Counted from the first letter of the stretch, positions 35,568 through 44,654 are shown. The stretch is DNA of 64,000 bases from Streptomyces odonnellii (GCF_000981895.1 NZ_LATD01000006.1:17409-81408), one strand, 5' to 3'. Notes: generated by a model not told the origin, from the letters alone. Made by a program: numbers and translations.

Positions 35568-37280
35568 GTGGCGGAACGTAGCACGGCTGCCGTCGACGTG
35601 GCTGACAACAGCGGTGACGAACCGCTGGCCGCCAAGGCGGACAAGGCCACGGCCGACGGGTTGGCGAAAGCCCAGAACACGGCGGACGCGTCCGCACCGG
35701 GCACGGGCGGCGAACGGCAGGGCACCGTGCCGCCCATCGTGACGCCCGAACTGCACAGCGGCCACAAACTCGCAAGACGCTACCGGCTGGAAGAGTGCGT
35801 CACCCGTCTGGACGGTTTCAGTAGCTGGCGTGCCGTGGACGAGAAACTGCGCCGCGCTGTCGGCGTCCATCTCCTGCCCGCCGACCATCCACGGGCCCGC
35901 TCCGTCCTGGCCGCGGCCCGCTCCGCCGCCCTCCTCGGCGACCCGCGCTTCGTACAGGTCCTGGACGCCGTCGAGGAGAACGACCTCGTCTATGTCGTCC
36001 ATGAATGGCTGCCGGACGCCGTGGAACTCACCGCGCTGCTCGCGTCGGGCCCGCTGGAGGCCCATGACGCGTATCAGCTCGTGAGCCAGGTCTCCCAGGC
36101 CATGGCGGCGGCCCACCGGGAAGGGCTCGCCCATCTGCGGCTGACCCCCGGGGCCGTGCTGCGCACCTCCACCGGCCAGTACCGGATCCGCGGTCTCGCC
36201 GTGAACGCCGCGCTGCGCGGAATCCGCGCCGACCGGCCCCAGCGCACCGATACGGAAGCGATCGGCGCGCTTCTCTACGCCGCGCTGACTCAGCGCTGGC
36301 CCTACGAGACCGATGCCTATGGGCTGTCCGGCCTGCCCAGGGGAGTGGGGCTGATCGCCCCGGACCAGGTGCGCGCGGGAGTGCACCGCGGTCTGTCGGA
36401 ACTCGCCATGCGGGCCCTGATCAATGACGGCGCCACCGCGTCCCGCCAGGAGCCTCCCTGCACCACCCCGGACGAGCTGGCCGCGGCGGTCGCCGCGATG
36501 CCCCGTATCCGGCGCCCCGAGCCCACCTTCACGGCTCCGCCCGAGTATCAGCGCACCACCTACCAGCAGGGCACGTACGGGCGCGCGCAGTCGGGCCTCG
36601 GCACGGTTCCCGTCCCGCAGGTGACGCCCCCGCCGCCACCGCTCCAGAGCCGTACGGGCAAGGCCCTCAAGTGGACCGTCGCCGCACTCCTGATCGCCGC
36701 CCTGGGCCTGGGGAGCTGGCAGGTCGCCGACCGGCTGCTGGACCAGGGCAACGAGAGCGACCCCACGCCCGTCCAGCCGGTCACCGGCGACGACAACAAG
36801 GCGACCGCGCCCGCCAAGCCGCTCCGGATCGCCGACGCGAGCGAGTTCATGCCCACCGGGAAGGGGATAAAGCCACAGCTCGCGCCGAACGCGGTCGACG
36901 GCAAGCGCGACACCTCCTGGATCACACTCCAGTACCAGGGCTACGCCAACTTCGGCAATCTCCCGAACCGCAGGCAGGGCAGCGGGATAGTCGTTGATCT
37001 CGGCAGTGTGAAGGAGGTCTCCGGCTTCGACATCGCCATGTACCGCGCCGGGCACACGGCGGAAGTGCTCGCCGCCGGTCCGGACGCGTCCGATCCCACG
37101 GATCTTTCGGATTTCCCGCAGCGCCTCACCAAGCTGGAATCAGTGGGTAAGAGCCTCAAAACCACGCTCGACAAGCCCGTGCGAACCCGGTACGTATTGA
37201 TCCACATCACCGAACTGCCCGAGGACGGATCTTCCGAACTTTTCCGGGGCGGTATCTCGGAGATCAAGATCACCGGCTGA
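35568..37280 (+). CDS. Membrane-anchored pseudokinase with C-terminal discoidin-like domain
   Basis: A 570-aa protein. Residues about 65-310 have a Ser/Thr-kinase fold but lack catalytic residues: the region matching HRDLKPxN reads HLRLTPGAV, and no VAIK lysine or DFG is visible (RGLAVNA). A helix (WTVAALLIAALGLGSWQVA, about 365-385) is followed by an extracellular domain (about 420-570) with a GIVVDLGSVKEVSGFDI motif typical of F5/8-type carbohydrate-binding domains. It corresponds to the C-terminal half of the mycobacterial MurJ fusion. GTG start with GGGAGGCAGGAG. Probably signals or scaffolds wall synthesis. Confidence 0.88.
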   Translation: MAERSTAAVDVADNSGDEPLAAKADKATADGLAKAQNTADASAPGTGGERQGTVPPIVTPELHSGHKLARRYRLEECVTRLDGFSSWRAVDEKLRRAVGVHLLPADHPRARSVLAAARSAALLGDPRFVQVLDAVEENDLVYVVHEWLPDAVELTALLASGPLEAHDAYQLVSQVSQAMAAAHREGLAHLRLTPGAVLRTSTGQYRIRGLAVNAALRGIRADRPQRTDTEAIGALLYAALTQRWPYETDAYGLSGLPRGVGLIAPDQVRAGVHRGLSELAMRALINDGATASRQEPPCTTPDELAAAVAAMPRIRRPEPTFTAPPEYQRTTYQQGTYGRAQSGLGTVPVPQVTPPPPPLQSRTGKALKWTVAALLIAALGLGSWQVADRLLDQGNESDPTPVQPVTGDDNKATAPAKPLRIADASEFMPTGKGIKPQLAPNAVDGKRDTSWITLQYQGYANFGNLPNRRQGSGIVVDLGSVKEVSGFDIAMYRAGHTAEVLAAGPDASDPTDLSDFPQRLTKLESVGKSLKTTLDKPVRTRYVLIHITELPEDGSSELFRGGISEIKITG

Positions 37281-37305
37281 CCGGACCAGGGGAGGGGGCT
37301 CACCG

Positions 37306-38010
37306 TTGGACGACGTCGCACTCGGCGACACCAGTGACCAGGATCTGCTGAGCGCTCATGTCTCGGGGCACCCTCATGCCTTCGGTGAGCTCGTACGGCG
37401 CCACCGCGACCGGCTCTGGGCCGTCGCCCTGCGGACGCTCGGTGACCGCGAGGAGGCGGCGGACGCGGTGCAGGACGCGCTGGTCTCCGCCTTCCGTGCC
37501 GCCCATACCTTCCGTGGCCAGTCCGCGGTGACCACCTGGCTGCACCGGATCACCGTCAACGCCTGTCTTGACCGGGCCCGGAAAGCGGCCTCCCGCAAGA
37601 CCTCGCCCGTGGACGACACGGAACGGCTGGAGCAGCTTCTGGAGCCGCACGAGTCGGCGGAGGCGCCTGCCGAGCGCCAGGACCTCCATCGCGAGCTGCT
37701 GGCCGCCCTGGCCAAGCTTCCCGTCGACCAGCGGGCAGCCCTGGTGCTCGTCGATATGCAGGGCTACCCCGTCGCCGAGGCCGCCGCAATCCTGGGCGTA
37801 CCCACCGGCACGGTGAAGAGCCGCTGTGCGCGCGGCCGGGCCAGACTGCTCCCCATGCTCACCCACCTACGTGGGGACGGCGGGGATAACAGCGGACTCG
37901 GCAGGGGAAGGAACCGGACGCCAGGGGTATCCGTCCCACCGGCATCAGGACCTAGGGATTCAGGACCAAGTGATCCTGCTGGAGTGAAGGGCGGAGGTGG
38001 GCGCGCATGA
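37306..38010 (+). CDS. sigM: ECF-type RNA polymerase sigma factor SigM
   Basis: A 234-aa sigma factor with region 2 (QDLLSAHVSGHPHAFGELVRRH ... DAVQDALVSAFRAAHTF, about 10-75) and region 4 (ALAKLPVDQRAALVLVDMQGYPVAEAAAILGVPTGTVKSR, about 130-170). The last 50 residues are a Gly/Pro-rich tail. The start is TTG at 37306 with a GGGGAGGGGG ribosome-binding site. The anti-sigma gene overlaps by four bases (ATGA), so the pair is coupled. Assignment to SigM rests on the conserved order murJ-kinase-sigM-trxB. Target promoters not visible. Confidence 0.92.
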   Translation: MDDVALGDTSDQDLLSAHVSGHPHAFGELVRRHRDRLWAVALRTLGDREEAADAVQDALVSAFRAAHTFRGQSAVTTWLHRITVNACLDRARKAASRKTSPVDDTERLEQLLEPHESAEAPAERQDLHRELLAALAKLPVDQRAALVLVDMQGYPVAEAAAILGVPTGTVKSRCARGRARLLPMLTHLRGDGGDNSGLGRGRNRTPGVSVPPASGPRDSGPSDPAGVKGGGGRA

Positions 38011-38975
38011 CATCGACGACCGACATGGCTCAGCACCCGGATGTCTCGGAGATCTCCGATCTGACAGAAGGCCTGCTCCCGCCGCCCCGCGCCACTGAGA
38101 TAAGGGCCCATCTCAACGGCTGTGCGCTCTGCGCTGATGTCCGTGACTCGCTCGAAGAGATCAGGGGACTGCTCGGTACTCTGCCGGGTCCGCAGCGGAT
38201 GCCGTCCGATGTGGCCGAGCGTATCGATGCCGCTCTGGCCGCAGAGGCGCTCCTGAACGCGACCGCGCCGGCCGAGGCCACGTATGTTTCACGTGAAACA
38301 ACGCCTGCCTCTGCGGTGTCCTCCGAGCCGGACGTCTCCCCCGTACCACTGTCACCGGAATCGTCAGGGCCGGACACCCCCCGTACGACCGACCGCCCCG
38401 CCGGCCGGCCAAGGGCAGCCACCGGCCCCGGCCGCAGCAACCCTCAGGCGCGCCGTCGCCGCCGTACCGCCGTCCTCGGAGCTGTCTTCGGCACAGCAGC
38501 CGTGGGTGTCAGCGTTCTGCTGCTCCAGTCGCTCAACGCGGGCAGCGGCAGCTCCGAGAACCAGGCCGACGCGACTGTCAACTCCACGACAGGCGGCGTC
38601 GAAGAATTCTCGGAGGCACGGCTCCAGAGCAGTGTGGACGCACTGCTGGCCTCCGGCACCACTGCCAAAGAGCCCGGGACCAAGCAGGACGGGGAGCTCG
38701 ATGCCGGGCCCAGGGACCGGAGCGGCTCCAATACTCCCCTGATCCGCCCGCTCTCCCAGGTACCGCCCTGTATCGAGGAGGGCATCGGCCGCACCGAGCC
38801 CGTTCTCGCTTCCCAGCAGGGCATGTACGAGGGCAGCCGGGCCTTTCTTGTGGTGCTGTCGCACCCTGTGGACAGCAGCCGGGTCCAGGCCTATGTGGTC
38901 GATGCGACCTGCGTCGACAGCCAGCCCCAGGACAAGGGGAAAGTCCTGCTGATGCACTCCTACCCGCGCCGCTGA
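38007..38975 (+). CDS. Membrane-anchored anti-sigma factor
   Basis: A 322-aa protein. The N-terminal zf-HC2-like part has HLNGCALCADV (the H-x3-C-x2-C motif, about residue 33). A hydrophobic helix (AVLGAVFGTAAVGVSVLLL, about 155-175) separates it from an extracellular domain (about 190-320) of unknown fold. It likely holds SigM at the membrane. An exact parS sits in the linker and encodes VSRET. Overlaps sigM by four bases. Confidence 0.87.
   Translation: MTSTTDMAQHPDVSEISDLTEGLLPPPRATEIRAHLNGCALCADVRDSLEEIRGLLGTLPGPQRMPSDVAERIDAALAAEALLNATAPAEATYVSRETTPASAVSSEPDVSPVPLSPESSGPDTPRTTDRPAGRPRAATGPGRSNPQARRRRRTAVLGAVFGTAAVGVSVLLLQSLNAGSGSSENQADATVNSTTGGVEEFSEARLQSSVDALLASGTTAKEPGTKQDGELDAGPRDRSGSNTPLIRPLSQVPPCIEEGIGRTEPVLASQQGMYEGSRAFLVVLSHPVDSSRVQAYVVDATCVDSQPQDKGKVLLMHSYPRR
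38286..38299. other. parS site (exact) inside the anti-sigma gene
   Basis: GTTTCACGTGAAAC lies in the coding sequence of the anti-sigma factor linker and is read in frame as V-S-R-E-T. About 11.5 kb left of oriC. Confidence 0.95.
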
Positions 38976-39003
38976 CGACACCTCCCGCGCCATCGGGTCC
39001 CTC

Positions 39004-39030
39004 GGGAATGCGAGACCCTTAGGATCCGTT
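39004..39030 (+). promoter_or_regulatory. Sigma-R type promoter of trxBA
   Basis: GGGAAT at 39004-39009, 18 bases, then GTT at 39028-39030. This is the known Streptomyces SigR (thiol-oxidative stress) promoter pattern GGGAAT-N18-GTT, and trxBA is a classical SigR target. It sits 64 bases before the trxB start. Confidence 0.85.
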
Positions 39031-39093
39031 GGATGGGGTGACAGTCGATGATCCGGCCCCAGTAGTCAGTCTGCAGAGACGAGGAAGAAACCC

Positions 39094-40065
39094 GTGAGCG
39101 ACGTCCGTAATGTGATCATTATCGGCTCCGGGCCCGCCGGCTATACGGCCGCGCTGTACACCGCGCGCGCATCGCTGAAGCCGCTGGTCTTCGAGGGCGC
39201 CGTCACCGCTGGTGGTGCCCTGATGAACACCACCGATGTGGAGAACTTCCCTGGGTTCCGCGACGGCATCATGGGTCCGGACCTGATGGACAACATGCGG
39301 GCACAGGCGGAGCGCTTCGGCGCAGAGCTGGTCCCCGACGATGTCATCTCCGTCGACCTCTCCGGTGACATCAAGACGGTCACCGACACGGCGGGTACGG
39401 TGCACCGCGCCAAGGCTGTGATCGTCACGACCGGCTCCCAGCACCGCAAGCTGGGCCTGCCCAACGAGGACAAGCTCTCCGGCCGCGGTGTCTCCTGGTG
39501 TGCCACCTGTGACGGCTTCTTCTTCAAGGACCAGGACATCGCCGTGATCGGCGGCGGTGACACCGCGATGGAGGAGGCCACCTTCCTGTCGCGGTTCGCC
39601 AAGTCCGTCACGATCGTCCACCGCCGGGACACGCTGCGTGCCTCCAAGGCCATGCAGGACCGCGCCTTCGCCGACCCGAAGATCAAGTTCGCCTGGGACA
39701 GCGAGGTCGCGGAGATCCAGGGCGATCAGAAGCTCTCCGGTCTGACCCTGCGCAACACCAAGACCGGCGAGACCTCGGCTCTCCCGGTGACCGGTCTCTT
39801 TATCGCGGTGGGCCACGACCCGCGGACCGAGCTGTTCAAGGGCCAGCTCGATCTGGACAGCGAGGGCTACCTCACCGTCGACGCGCCGTCGACCCGGACG
39901 AACCTCTCCGGTGTCTTCGCGGCCGGCGATGTCGTCGACCACACCTACCGCCAGGCGATCACCGCCGCGGGCACCGGATGCTCTGCGGCTCTCGACGCCG
40001 AGCGCTTCCTCTCGGCCCTCAGCGACCGGGAGAACGCCGAGGCGGAGAAGACCCTCACCGTCTGA
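39094..40065 (+). CDS. trxB: Thioredoxin-disulfide reductase
   Basis: A 323-aa low-molecular-weight flavoenzyme. The FAD motif is [19 protein letters not shown], the redox-active cysteines are in WCATCDGFF (about residue 133), the NADPH motif is [11 protein letters not shown], and the end motif is [23 protein letters not shown]. It reduces thioredoxin with NADPH. Start GTG at 39094 with GAGGAAG upstream. trxA follows 42 bases later in the same direction. Confidence 0.98.
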   Translation: MSDVRNVIIIGSGPAGYTAALYTARASLKPLVFEGAVTAGGALMNTTDVENFPGFRDGIMGPDLMDNMRAQAERFGAELVPDDVISVDLSGDIKTVTDTAGTVHRAKAVIVTTGSQHRKLGLPNEDKLSGRGVSWCATCDGFFFKDQDIAVIGGGDTAMEEATFLSRFAKSVTIVHRRDTLRASKAMQDRAFADPKIKFAWDSEVAEIQGDQKLSGLTLRNTKTGETSALPVTGLFIAVGHDPRTELFKGQLDLDSEGYLTVDAPSTRTNLSGVFAAGDVVDHTYRQAITAAGTGCSAALDAERFLSALSDRENAEAEKTLTV

Positions 40066-40107
40066 TCCGCTGACCGACCCACACCCCACAAACCGAAGGA
40101 GGCCGCC

Positions 40108-40440
40108 GTGGCCGGCGACCTGAAGCATGTGACCGACGAGTCGTTCGAGCAGGATGTCCTCAAGAGCGACAAGCCCGTACTGGTGGACTTCTGGGCCGCC
40201 TGGTGCGGACCGTGCCGCCAGATCGCCCCGTCGCTCGAAGCCATCGCGGCCGAGCACGGCGACAAGATCGAGATCGTCAAGCTCAACATCGACGAGAACC
40301 CGGCCACGGCAGCCAAGTACGGCGTCATGTCCATCCCGACGCTGAACGTCTACCAGAACGGCGAGGTCGCCAAGACCATCGTCGGTGCCAAGCCCAAGGC
40401 CGCGCTGGTGCGTGACCTGGAGAACTTTATCGGCGAGTAA
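40108..40440 (+). CDS. trxA: Thioredoxin
   Basis: A 110-aa thioredoxin with the active site WAAWCGPCRQIAP at residues about 29-41 and the cis-proline segment MSIPTLNVY. It reduces protein disulphides in the cytoplasm using TrxB. GTG at 40108 follows AAGGAGG. Ends before a parS site and a strong hairpin. Confidence 0.98.
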   Translation: MAGDLKHVTDESFEQDVLKSDKPVLVDFWAAWCGPCRQIAPSLEAIAAEHGDKIEIVKLNIDENPATAAKYGVMSIPTLNVYQNGEVAKTIVGAKPKAALVRDLENFIGE

Positions 40441-40462
40441 GGCGACGACTGTCGGCGCCAAT

Positions 40463-40476
40463 GTTTCACGTGAAAC
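40463..40476. other. parS site (exact) fused to a terminator stem
   Basis: GTTTCACGTGAAAC, 23 bases after the trxA stop. Its last five bases (40472-40476) are also the start of the terminator stem at 40472-40513. Confidence 0.95.
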
Positions 40477-40513
40477 GGGCCCGTTCCCCCGACTGGGGGA
40501 ACGGGCCCGTTTC
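40472..40513. terminator. Terminator between trxA and the GNAT gene
   Basis: Perfect 19-base arms (40472-40490 and 40495-40513; core CGGGCCCGTTCCCCC) with a four-base loop GACT. Very stable; likely ends trxBA transcripts and could also serve the convergent GNAT gene. Confidence 0.9.
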
Positions 40514-40608
40514 CATATCGCTCAGTTCCATACGAGGGAGCCGACGGCCCGGGACCCCGGCCAGTCGGCCTGGGTCATGGGCCGGCCTGTGTCATGAGTC
40601 GGCCTGTG

Positions 40609-41226
40609 TCAGAGGGGGCGCAGGGCGGGTTCCTTCTTCACCGCGCCCAGCAGCCGGTCCAGCGCCAGCTCCACATCTTCCTTCCAGGAAAGCGTGGTGC
40701 GCAGCTCCAGCCTCAGCCTCGGGTGCCTGGGATGAGGACGTACGGTCTTGAAGCCCACCGCCAGCAGATGATCCGCGGGCAGCACACAGGCCGGCTCTCT
40801 CCAACGCGCGTCGCCGAATGCCTCAATGGCCTTGAACTCCCTCCGCAGCAGATCCTTGGCCACTGTCTGCACCATCACCCGCCCCAGCCCCTGCCCCCGA
40901 TAGCCCGGCTTGATCCAGGCGGTCATCAACTGGACCGCGTCCGGGGAGACCGGGCTCGTCGGGAAGGCCAGGGAGCGCGGTACATACGCCGGAGGCGCGT
41001 AGAGCACAAAGCCCACCGGCAGATCGTCGACATAGACGACGCGGCCGCAGGATCCCCACTCCAGCAGAGCCGCCGAGATCCAGGCTTCCTTCTCCTCCTC
41101 GGCTCTGCCGGTCTTTACCGCAGCCTCCCCGCTGACCGGATCAAGCTCCCAGAAGACACACGCACGACAGCGCTTGGGGAGATCCGCAAGGTTGTCCAGC
41201 GTGAGCGGTACGAACCGACGCCCCAT
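40609..41226 (-). CDS. GNAT family N-acetyltransferase next to parB
   Basis: A 205-aa GNAT protein. MGRRFVPLTLDNLADLPKRCRACVFWELDP is the start, with a Cys pair that could bind metal or be redox-sensitive. The acetyl-CoA loop is IKPGYRGQGLGRVMVQTVA (about 128-146). Always located between trxA and parB in Streptomyces as far as I recall; substrate unknown. The position matches where mycobacteria carry the amidase homologue cwlM, which is not present here. Confidence 0.87.
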   Translation of the reverse strand: MGRRFVPLTLDNLADLPKRCRACVFWELDPVSGEAAVKTGRAEEEKEAWISAALLEWGSCGRVVYVDDLPVGFVLYAPPAYVPRSLAFPTSPVSPDAVQLMTAWIKPGYRGQGLGRVMVQTVAKDLLRREFKAIEAFGDARWREPACVLPADHLLAVGFKTVRPHPRHPRLRLELRTTLSWKEDVELALDRLLGAVKKEPALRPL

Positions 41227-41334
41227 GAAGGCTGTTCCCCACTTCCTTCTCCTCTGAGGTGATCAAGGTGGATGCGCCATACCAGAACGCATCGTATCCA
41301 CCCAGAGCTACCTGGCACACCGAGGGACAGCAAA

Positions 41335-41375
41335 GGGCGGGCTGTGTTCCGGTAAGCATGGAACACAGCCCGCCC
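41335..41375 (-). terminator. Terminator of the parAB operon
   Basis: Perfect 16-base arms (41335-41350 and 41360-41375; core GCGGGCTGTGTTCC) with a nine-base loop, 16 bases beyond the parB stop. Confidence 0.88.
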
Positions 41376-41390
41376 GCCGACGCGAGAACA

Positions 41391-42494
41391 TCAGCTCTCG
41401 TCGTCGTCCTCTCCGGTGTCCCCCGAGAGCCCCTTGTCCAGGACCCGTCCCTCGCCGGGGGCAAGGGTGCCGAGGATCCGCTCCAGATCGTCCATCGAGG
41501 CGAACTCGACAACGATCTTTCCCTTCTTCTGCCCCAAGTCGACCTTCACCCGGGTCTCGAAACGGTCTGAGAGCCGCGACGCCAGATCGGTCAGCGCCGG
41601 GGACAGCCGGGCACCGGCCCGCGGCCCCTTCGCCTTGGCGGTGCTCTGAGGACGCGACCCCATCAGGGTCACGATCTCCTCGACGGCACGCACCGAAAGA
41701 CCCTCGGCCACAATGCGATGCGCCAGCCGGTCCTGCTCCTCGGAGTCGTCCACCGAGAGCAGCGCCCGCGCATGCCCCGCCGAGAGCACCCCGGCGGCGA
41801 CCCTGCGCTGTACGGGGGGAGAGAGCCGCAGCAGCCGCAGGGTGTTGGAGACCTGTGGCCGGGAGCGCCCGATCCGGTCGGCGAGTTGGTCATGGGTGCA
41901 GTTGAAGTCCTTGAGCAACTGGTCGTACGCCGCGGCCTCTTCCAGCGGGTTGAGCTGGGCGCGGTGCAGATTCTCCAGGAGCGCGTCGAGCAGGAGCTTC
42001 TCGTCGTCCGTCGCACGGACGATCGCCGGAATGCGCTCCAGACCGGCTTCCCGGCAGGCCCGCCAGCGCCGCTCGCCCATGATCAGCTCATAGCGCTCCG
42101 GCCCCACCTGCCGTACGACAACGGGCTGGAGCAGCCCCACCTCCTTGATGGAGGTGATCAGTTCGGCGAGGGCGTCCTCGTCGAACACCTCACGCGGCTG
42201 GCGGGGGTTGGGAGTGATGGAGCCGATCGGCACTTCGGCGAAGTGCGCCCCGGCCAGTGGCGCCGGCTCCGGCGCCACCTCGGTCTCGGGTGCGACCGTC
42301 TCGGCGTCCGGTACGGCGGCGGCCTGTGGCAGCGAGGTCACCTTGGCGGCGGCCACACCGCGCTCCGCGGTCAGCACCGGAGCCGCTCCCGGGGCCCCCG
42401 GGGTCGCTCCGGGGGAGGGCACCTGCTGCTCCTGCGGAGCGGCAGGGATCAGCGCACCGAGCCCACGCCCCAGCCCTCTACGTCGCTCGCTCAC
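41391..42494 (-). CDS. parB: Chromosome partitioning protein ParB
   Basis: A 367-aa CTP-dependent DNA-binding clamp of the chromosome segregation system. [20 protein letters not shown] contains the short ParA-contacting motif. A Pro/Ala-rich linker follows, then the CTPase domain with [13 protein letters not shown] and IMGERRWRA (about 108-160), the parS-binding HTH ([21 protein letters not shown], about 210-230) and a C-terminal dimerisation part. It loads on the parS sites of this window and builds the origin complex used during sporulation septation. Start overlaps the parA stop (ATGA). Confidence 0.98.
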   Translation of the reverse strand: MSERRRGLGRGLGALIPAAPQEQQVPSPGATPGAPGAAPVLTAERGVAAAKVTSLPQAAAVPDAETVAPETEVAPEPAPLAGAHFAEVPIGSITPNPRQPREVFDEDALAELITSIKEVGLLQPVVVRQVGPERYELIMGERRWRACREAGLERIPAIVRATDDEKLLLDALLENLHRAQLNPLEEAAAYDQLLKDFNCTHDQLADRIGRSRPQVSNTLRLLRLSPPVQRRVAAGVLSAGHARALLSVDDSEEQDRLAHRIVAEGLSVRAVEEIVTLMGSRPQSTAKAKGPRAGARLSPALTDLASRLSDRFETRVKVDLGQKKGKIVVEFASMDDLERILGTLAPGEGRVLDKGLSGDTGEDDDES

Positions 42495-43567
42495 TGGATC
42501 CCCTCCGACATACTCTGCTGACTGTTCTGGCTGCCCATATGGGCGTGCTGGGCGTCATAGTGCACCCCGACCCCCCTGAGCGCGATCTCGCGGGCAGCTT
42601 CGAGATAGGACAGGGATCCGCTGGATCCCGGATCGTACGTCAGCACCGTCTGCCCATAGCTCGGTGCCTCCGAGATACGTACGGACCGAGGGATGCTCGT
42701 CCGCAGCACCTCCTTGCCGAAGTGGCTCCGCACCTCTTCGGCCACCTGCGAGGCAAGCCGTGTCCTGCCGTCGTACATGGTGAGCAGGATCGTCGACACA
42801 TGGAGCGTGGGGTTGAGATGCCCCCGCACCAGATCGACATTGCGCAGCAACTGACCCAGCCCTTCCAGCGCGTAGTACTCGCACTGGATGGGGATCAGCA
42901 CCTCTGCGCCGGCGACCATCGCATTGACGGTCAGCAGGCCGAGCGACGGCGGGCAGTCGATAAGGATGTAATCCAAAGGCTGCTCGTACGCTTCGATCGC
43001 CCGCTGCAGTCGGCTCTCCCGTGCCACCAGCGACACCAGCTCGATCTCCGCACCGGCGAGATCGATAGTGGCTGGGGCACAGAAGAGGCCTTCGACGTCC
43101 GGGACGGGCTGGACCACCTCAGAGAGGGGCTTGCTCTCCACCAGGACGTCATAAATCGAGGGAACTTCGGCGTGATGGTCGATACCGAGCGCCGTGGAGG
43201 CGTTGCCCTGCGGATCGAGGTCGATCACCAGCACGCGCGCGCCATGGAGCGCGAGCGAGGCGGCAAGGTTGACCGTGGTGGTCGTCTTCCCTACGCCGCC
43301 CTTCTGGTTGGCAACGACAATGACACGCGTCTGCTCAGGGCGGGGCAGACCTTCTCCGGCTCGGCCCAGTGCCTCCACCGCCAGTTGGGCAGCACGGCCA
43401 ATGGGGGTGTCGTCCATCGGGGGCGGTGTTTCACGTGAAACATCCTCCCCCGCCGACTCGGTGCGGGGACCGGGGACCGGATCGGTCATCGGTCCCGCGA
43501 TGTTGGCGTCGGACCGCAAGGATTCACTCTCCTCGACTTCAGACTCGCAATGAACAGAGCCTGCCAT
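42491..43567 (-). CDS. parA: Chromosome partitioning ATPase ParA
   Basis: A 358-aa Walker-type ATPase. Residues 1 to about 80 are an acidic, disordered leader that includes an in-frame parS (VSRET). The deviant Walker A is [15 protein letters not shown] (about 100), followed by [12 protein letters not shown] and the Walker B region [17 protein letters not shown]. ParA organises ParB-origin complexes along the hypha. ATG at 43567 is chosen from the known family start MAGSVHCE; the frame stays open further upstream through a parS site, so a longer product cannot be excluded. DnaA boxes lie just upstream. Confidence 0.96.
   Translation of the reverse strand: MAGSVHCESEVEESESLRSDANIAGPMTDPVPGPRTESAGEDVSRETPPPMDDTPIGRAAQLAVEALGRAGEGLPRPEQTRVIVVANQKGGVGKTTTTVNLAASLALHGARVLVIDLDPQGNASTALGIDHHAEVPSIYDVLVESKPLSEVVQPVPDVEGLFCAPATIDLAGAEIELVSLVARESRLQRAIEAYEQPLDYILIDCPPSLGLLTVNAMVAGAEVLIPIQCEYYALEGLGQLLRNVDLVRGHLNPTLHVSTILLTMYDGRTRLASQVAEEVRSHFGKEVLRTSIPRSVRISEAPSYGQTVLTYDPGSSGSLSYLEAAREIALRGVGVHYDAQHAHMGSQNSQQSMSEGIQ
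43428..43441. other. parS site (exact) inside parA
   Basis: GTTTCACGTGAAAC in the coding sequence of the ParA N-terminal leader, read in frame as V-S-R-E-T. About 6.5 kb left of oriC. Confidence 0.95.
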
Positions 43568-43603
43568 GCTTTCGGGGTCATGAACCAGCGAGGCTGGTGG
43601 TTC

Positions 43604-43630
43604 TGTGGATGAATCCGCCTCTGTGGACAA
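43604..43630. promoter_or_regulatory. DnaA boxes upstream of parA
   Basis: TGTGGACAA at 43622-43630 is an exact reverse copy of the Streptomyces DnaA box TTGTCCACA, and TGTGGATGA at 43604-43612 is a two-mismatch copy. Both are within 65 bases upstream of the parA ATG, where DnaA could influence parAB transcription. Confidence 0.6.
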
Positions 43631-43716
43631 CCCCGTGCCCCTTACGAGGGGCTTTCGGCCGCGTGGGGTAGATGCCGCGCGGCCACGGCTGATGATTCCT
43701 TGCAGCAGTGAGCGAC

Positions 43717-43730
43717 GTTTCACGTGAAAC
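43717..43730. other. parS site (exact) upstream of parA
   Basis: GTTTCACGTGAAAC between rsmG and parA, 150 bases upstream of the parA start. Its position allows ParB autoregulation of the parAB operon. Confidence 0.95.
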
Positions 43731-43832
43731 ACGATGCACGGGCCGCAGGGCTAGATCCTTACGACACTCCGCAATGCGTGGCCATGGCAGCTTGTATGGA
43801 GCACGACCCATAGGCAGCAGGGCCGCTACGGC

Positions 43833-44549
43833 TCAGCGACGGCGCCTCGCACGCCCAGCCCGGGCGGCCTTGGCTCTCTTCGCCGCAAACCGCACCCCGC
43901 CAGGGCTCTCCCCTGCCTCGACCCGCACCACGGTGGCCAGCGGATCGACGATGCCCTCCCCGACCTGGAGCACTGAGGTCTTCACCACACCGAGCTTGCT
44001 CAGTGCCGCCCGCGCCCCCTTGATCTCCTCCTCGGCGGTGTCGCCCTTGAGCGCCAGCATCTCGCCGTAAGGACGGAGCAGCGGCACTCCCCAGCCCGCC
44101 AGGCGGTCCAGCGGAGCCACCGCGCGAGCGGTCACCACATGGACCGACTGAAGCGTGCCAAGGACCTCCTCGGCCCGGCCTCGTACCACCGTGACATGGT
44201 CCAGCCCCAGCAGCTCGACCACTTCCTGGAGAAAGTTGGTCCGGCGCAGCAGCGGCTCCAGCAGCGTGATCTTCAGGTCCGGCCGTACCAGCGCCAGCGG
44301 AATCCCCGGAAGGCCCGCGCCCGAGCCGACATCGCAGACCATCACGTCCTCGGGCACAACCTCGGAGAGCACCGCGCAGTTCAGCAGATGCCGCTCCCAC
44401 AGCCGCGGCACCTCACGCGGACCGATCAGCCCGCGCTTGACCCCCGCGTCCGCCAGCAGCTCCGCGTAGCGAACAGCCTCCGGAAAGAACTCACCGAAGA
44501 CAGCGCGTGCCTCGTCCGGTGCGGGGGGAAGCTCTGCTGCCTCCGTCAC
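43833..44549 (-). CDS. rsmG: 16S rRNA (guanine527-N7)-methyltransferase RsmG
   Basis: A 238-aa SAM-dependent methyltransferase. The SAM motif is VCDVGSGAGLPGIPLALVRPDL (about 77-98), and the RLWERHLLNCAVLSE segment before it is diagnostic. It modifies G527 of 16S rRNA; loss gives low-level streptomycin resistance. GTG at 44549 is chosen because AAGGA lies eight bases upstream; a GTG at 44576 has none. The tail is Arg-rich. Confidence 0.96.
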   Translation of the reverse strand: MTEAAELPPAPDEARAVFGEFFPEAVRYAELLADAGVKRGLIGPREVPRLWERHLLNCAVLSEVVPEDVMVCDVGSGAGLPGIPLALVRPDLKITLLEPLLRRTNFLQEVVELLGLDHVTVVRGRAEEVLGTLQSVHVVTARAVAPLDRLAGWGVPLLRPYGEMLALKGDTAEEEIKGARAALSKLGVVKTSVLQVGEGIVDPLATVVRVEAGESPGGVRFAAKRAKAARAGRARRRR

Positions 44550-44609
44550 GGGAACCGTCCTTCCATACCGAGCCACCGCCCGGTGGCTGACTCACAGGCT
44601 GACAAAGAT

Positions 44610-44638
44610 CGGCCCCGCCTGCGGAACAGACGGGGCCG
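44610..44638 (-). terminator. Hairpin between jag and rsmG
   Basis: Perfect 8-base arms CGGCCCCG (44610-44617) and CGGGGCCG (44631-44638) with a 13-base loop, 17 bases beyond the jag stop. Confidence 0.65.
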
Positions 44639-44654
44639 GAAAGCGATGGACCGG

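Noticed and set aside
31432..35775. Minus-strand open frame of 1447 codons
   Set aside because: Antisense to the DUF6049 protein and murJ, both of which are clear genes; composition is that of a shadow frame.
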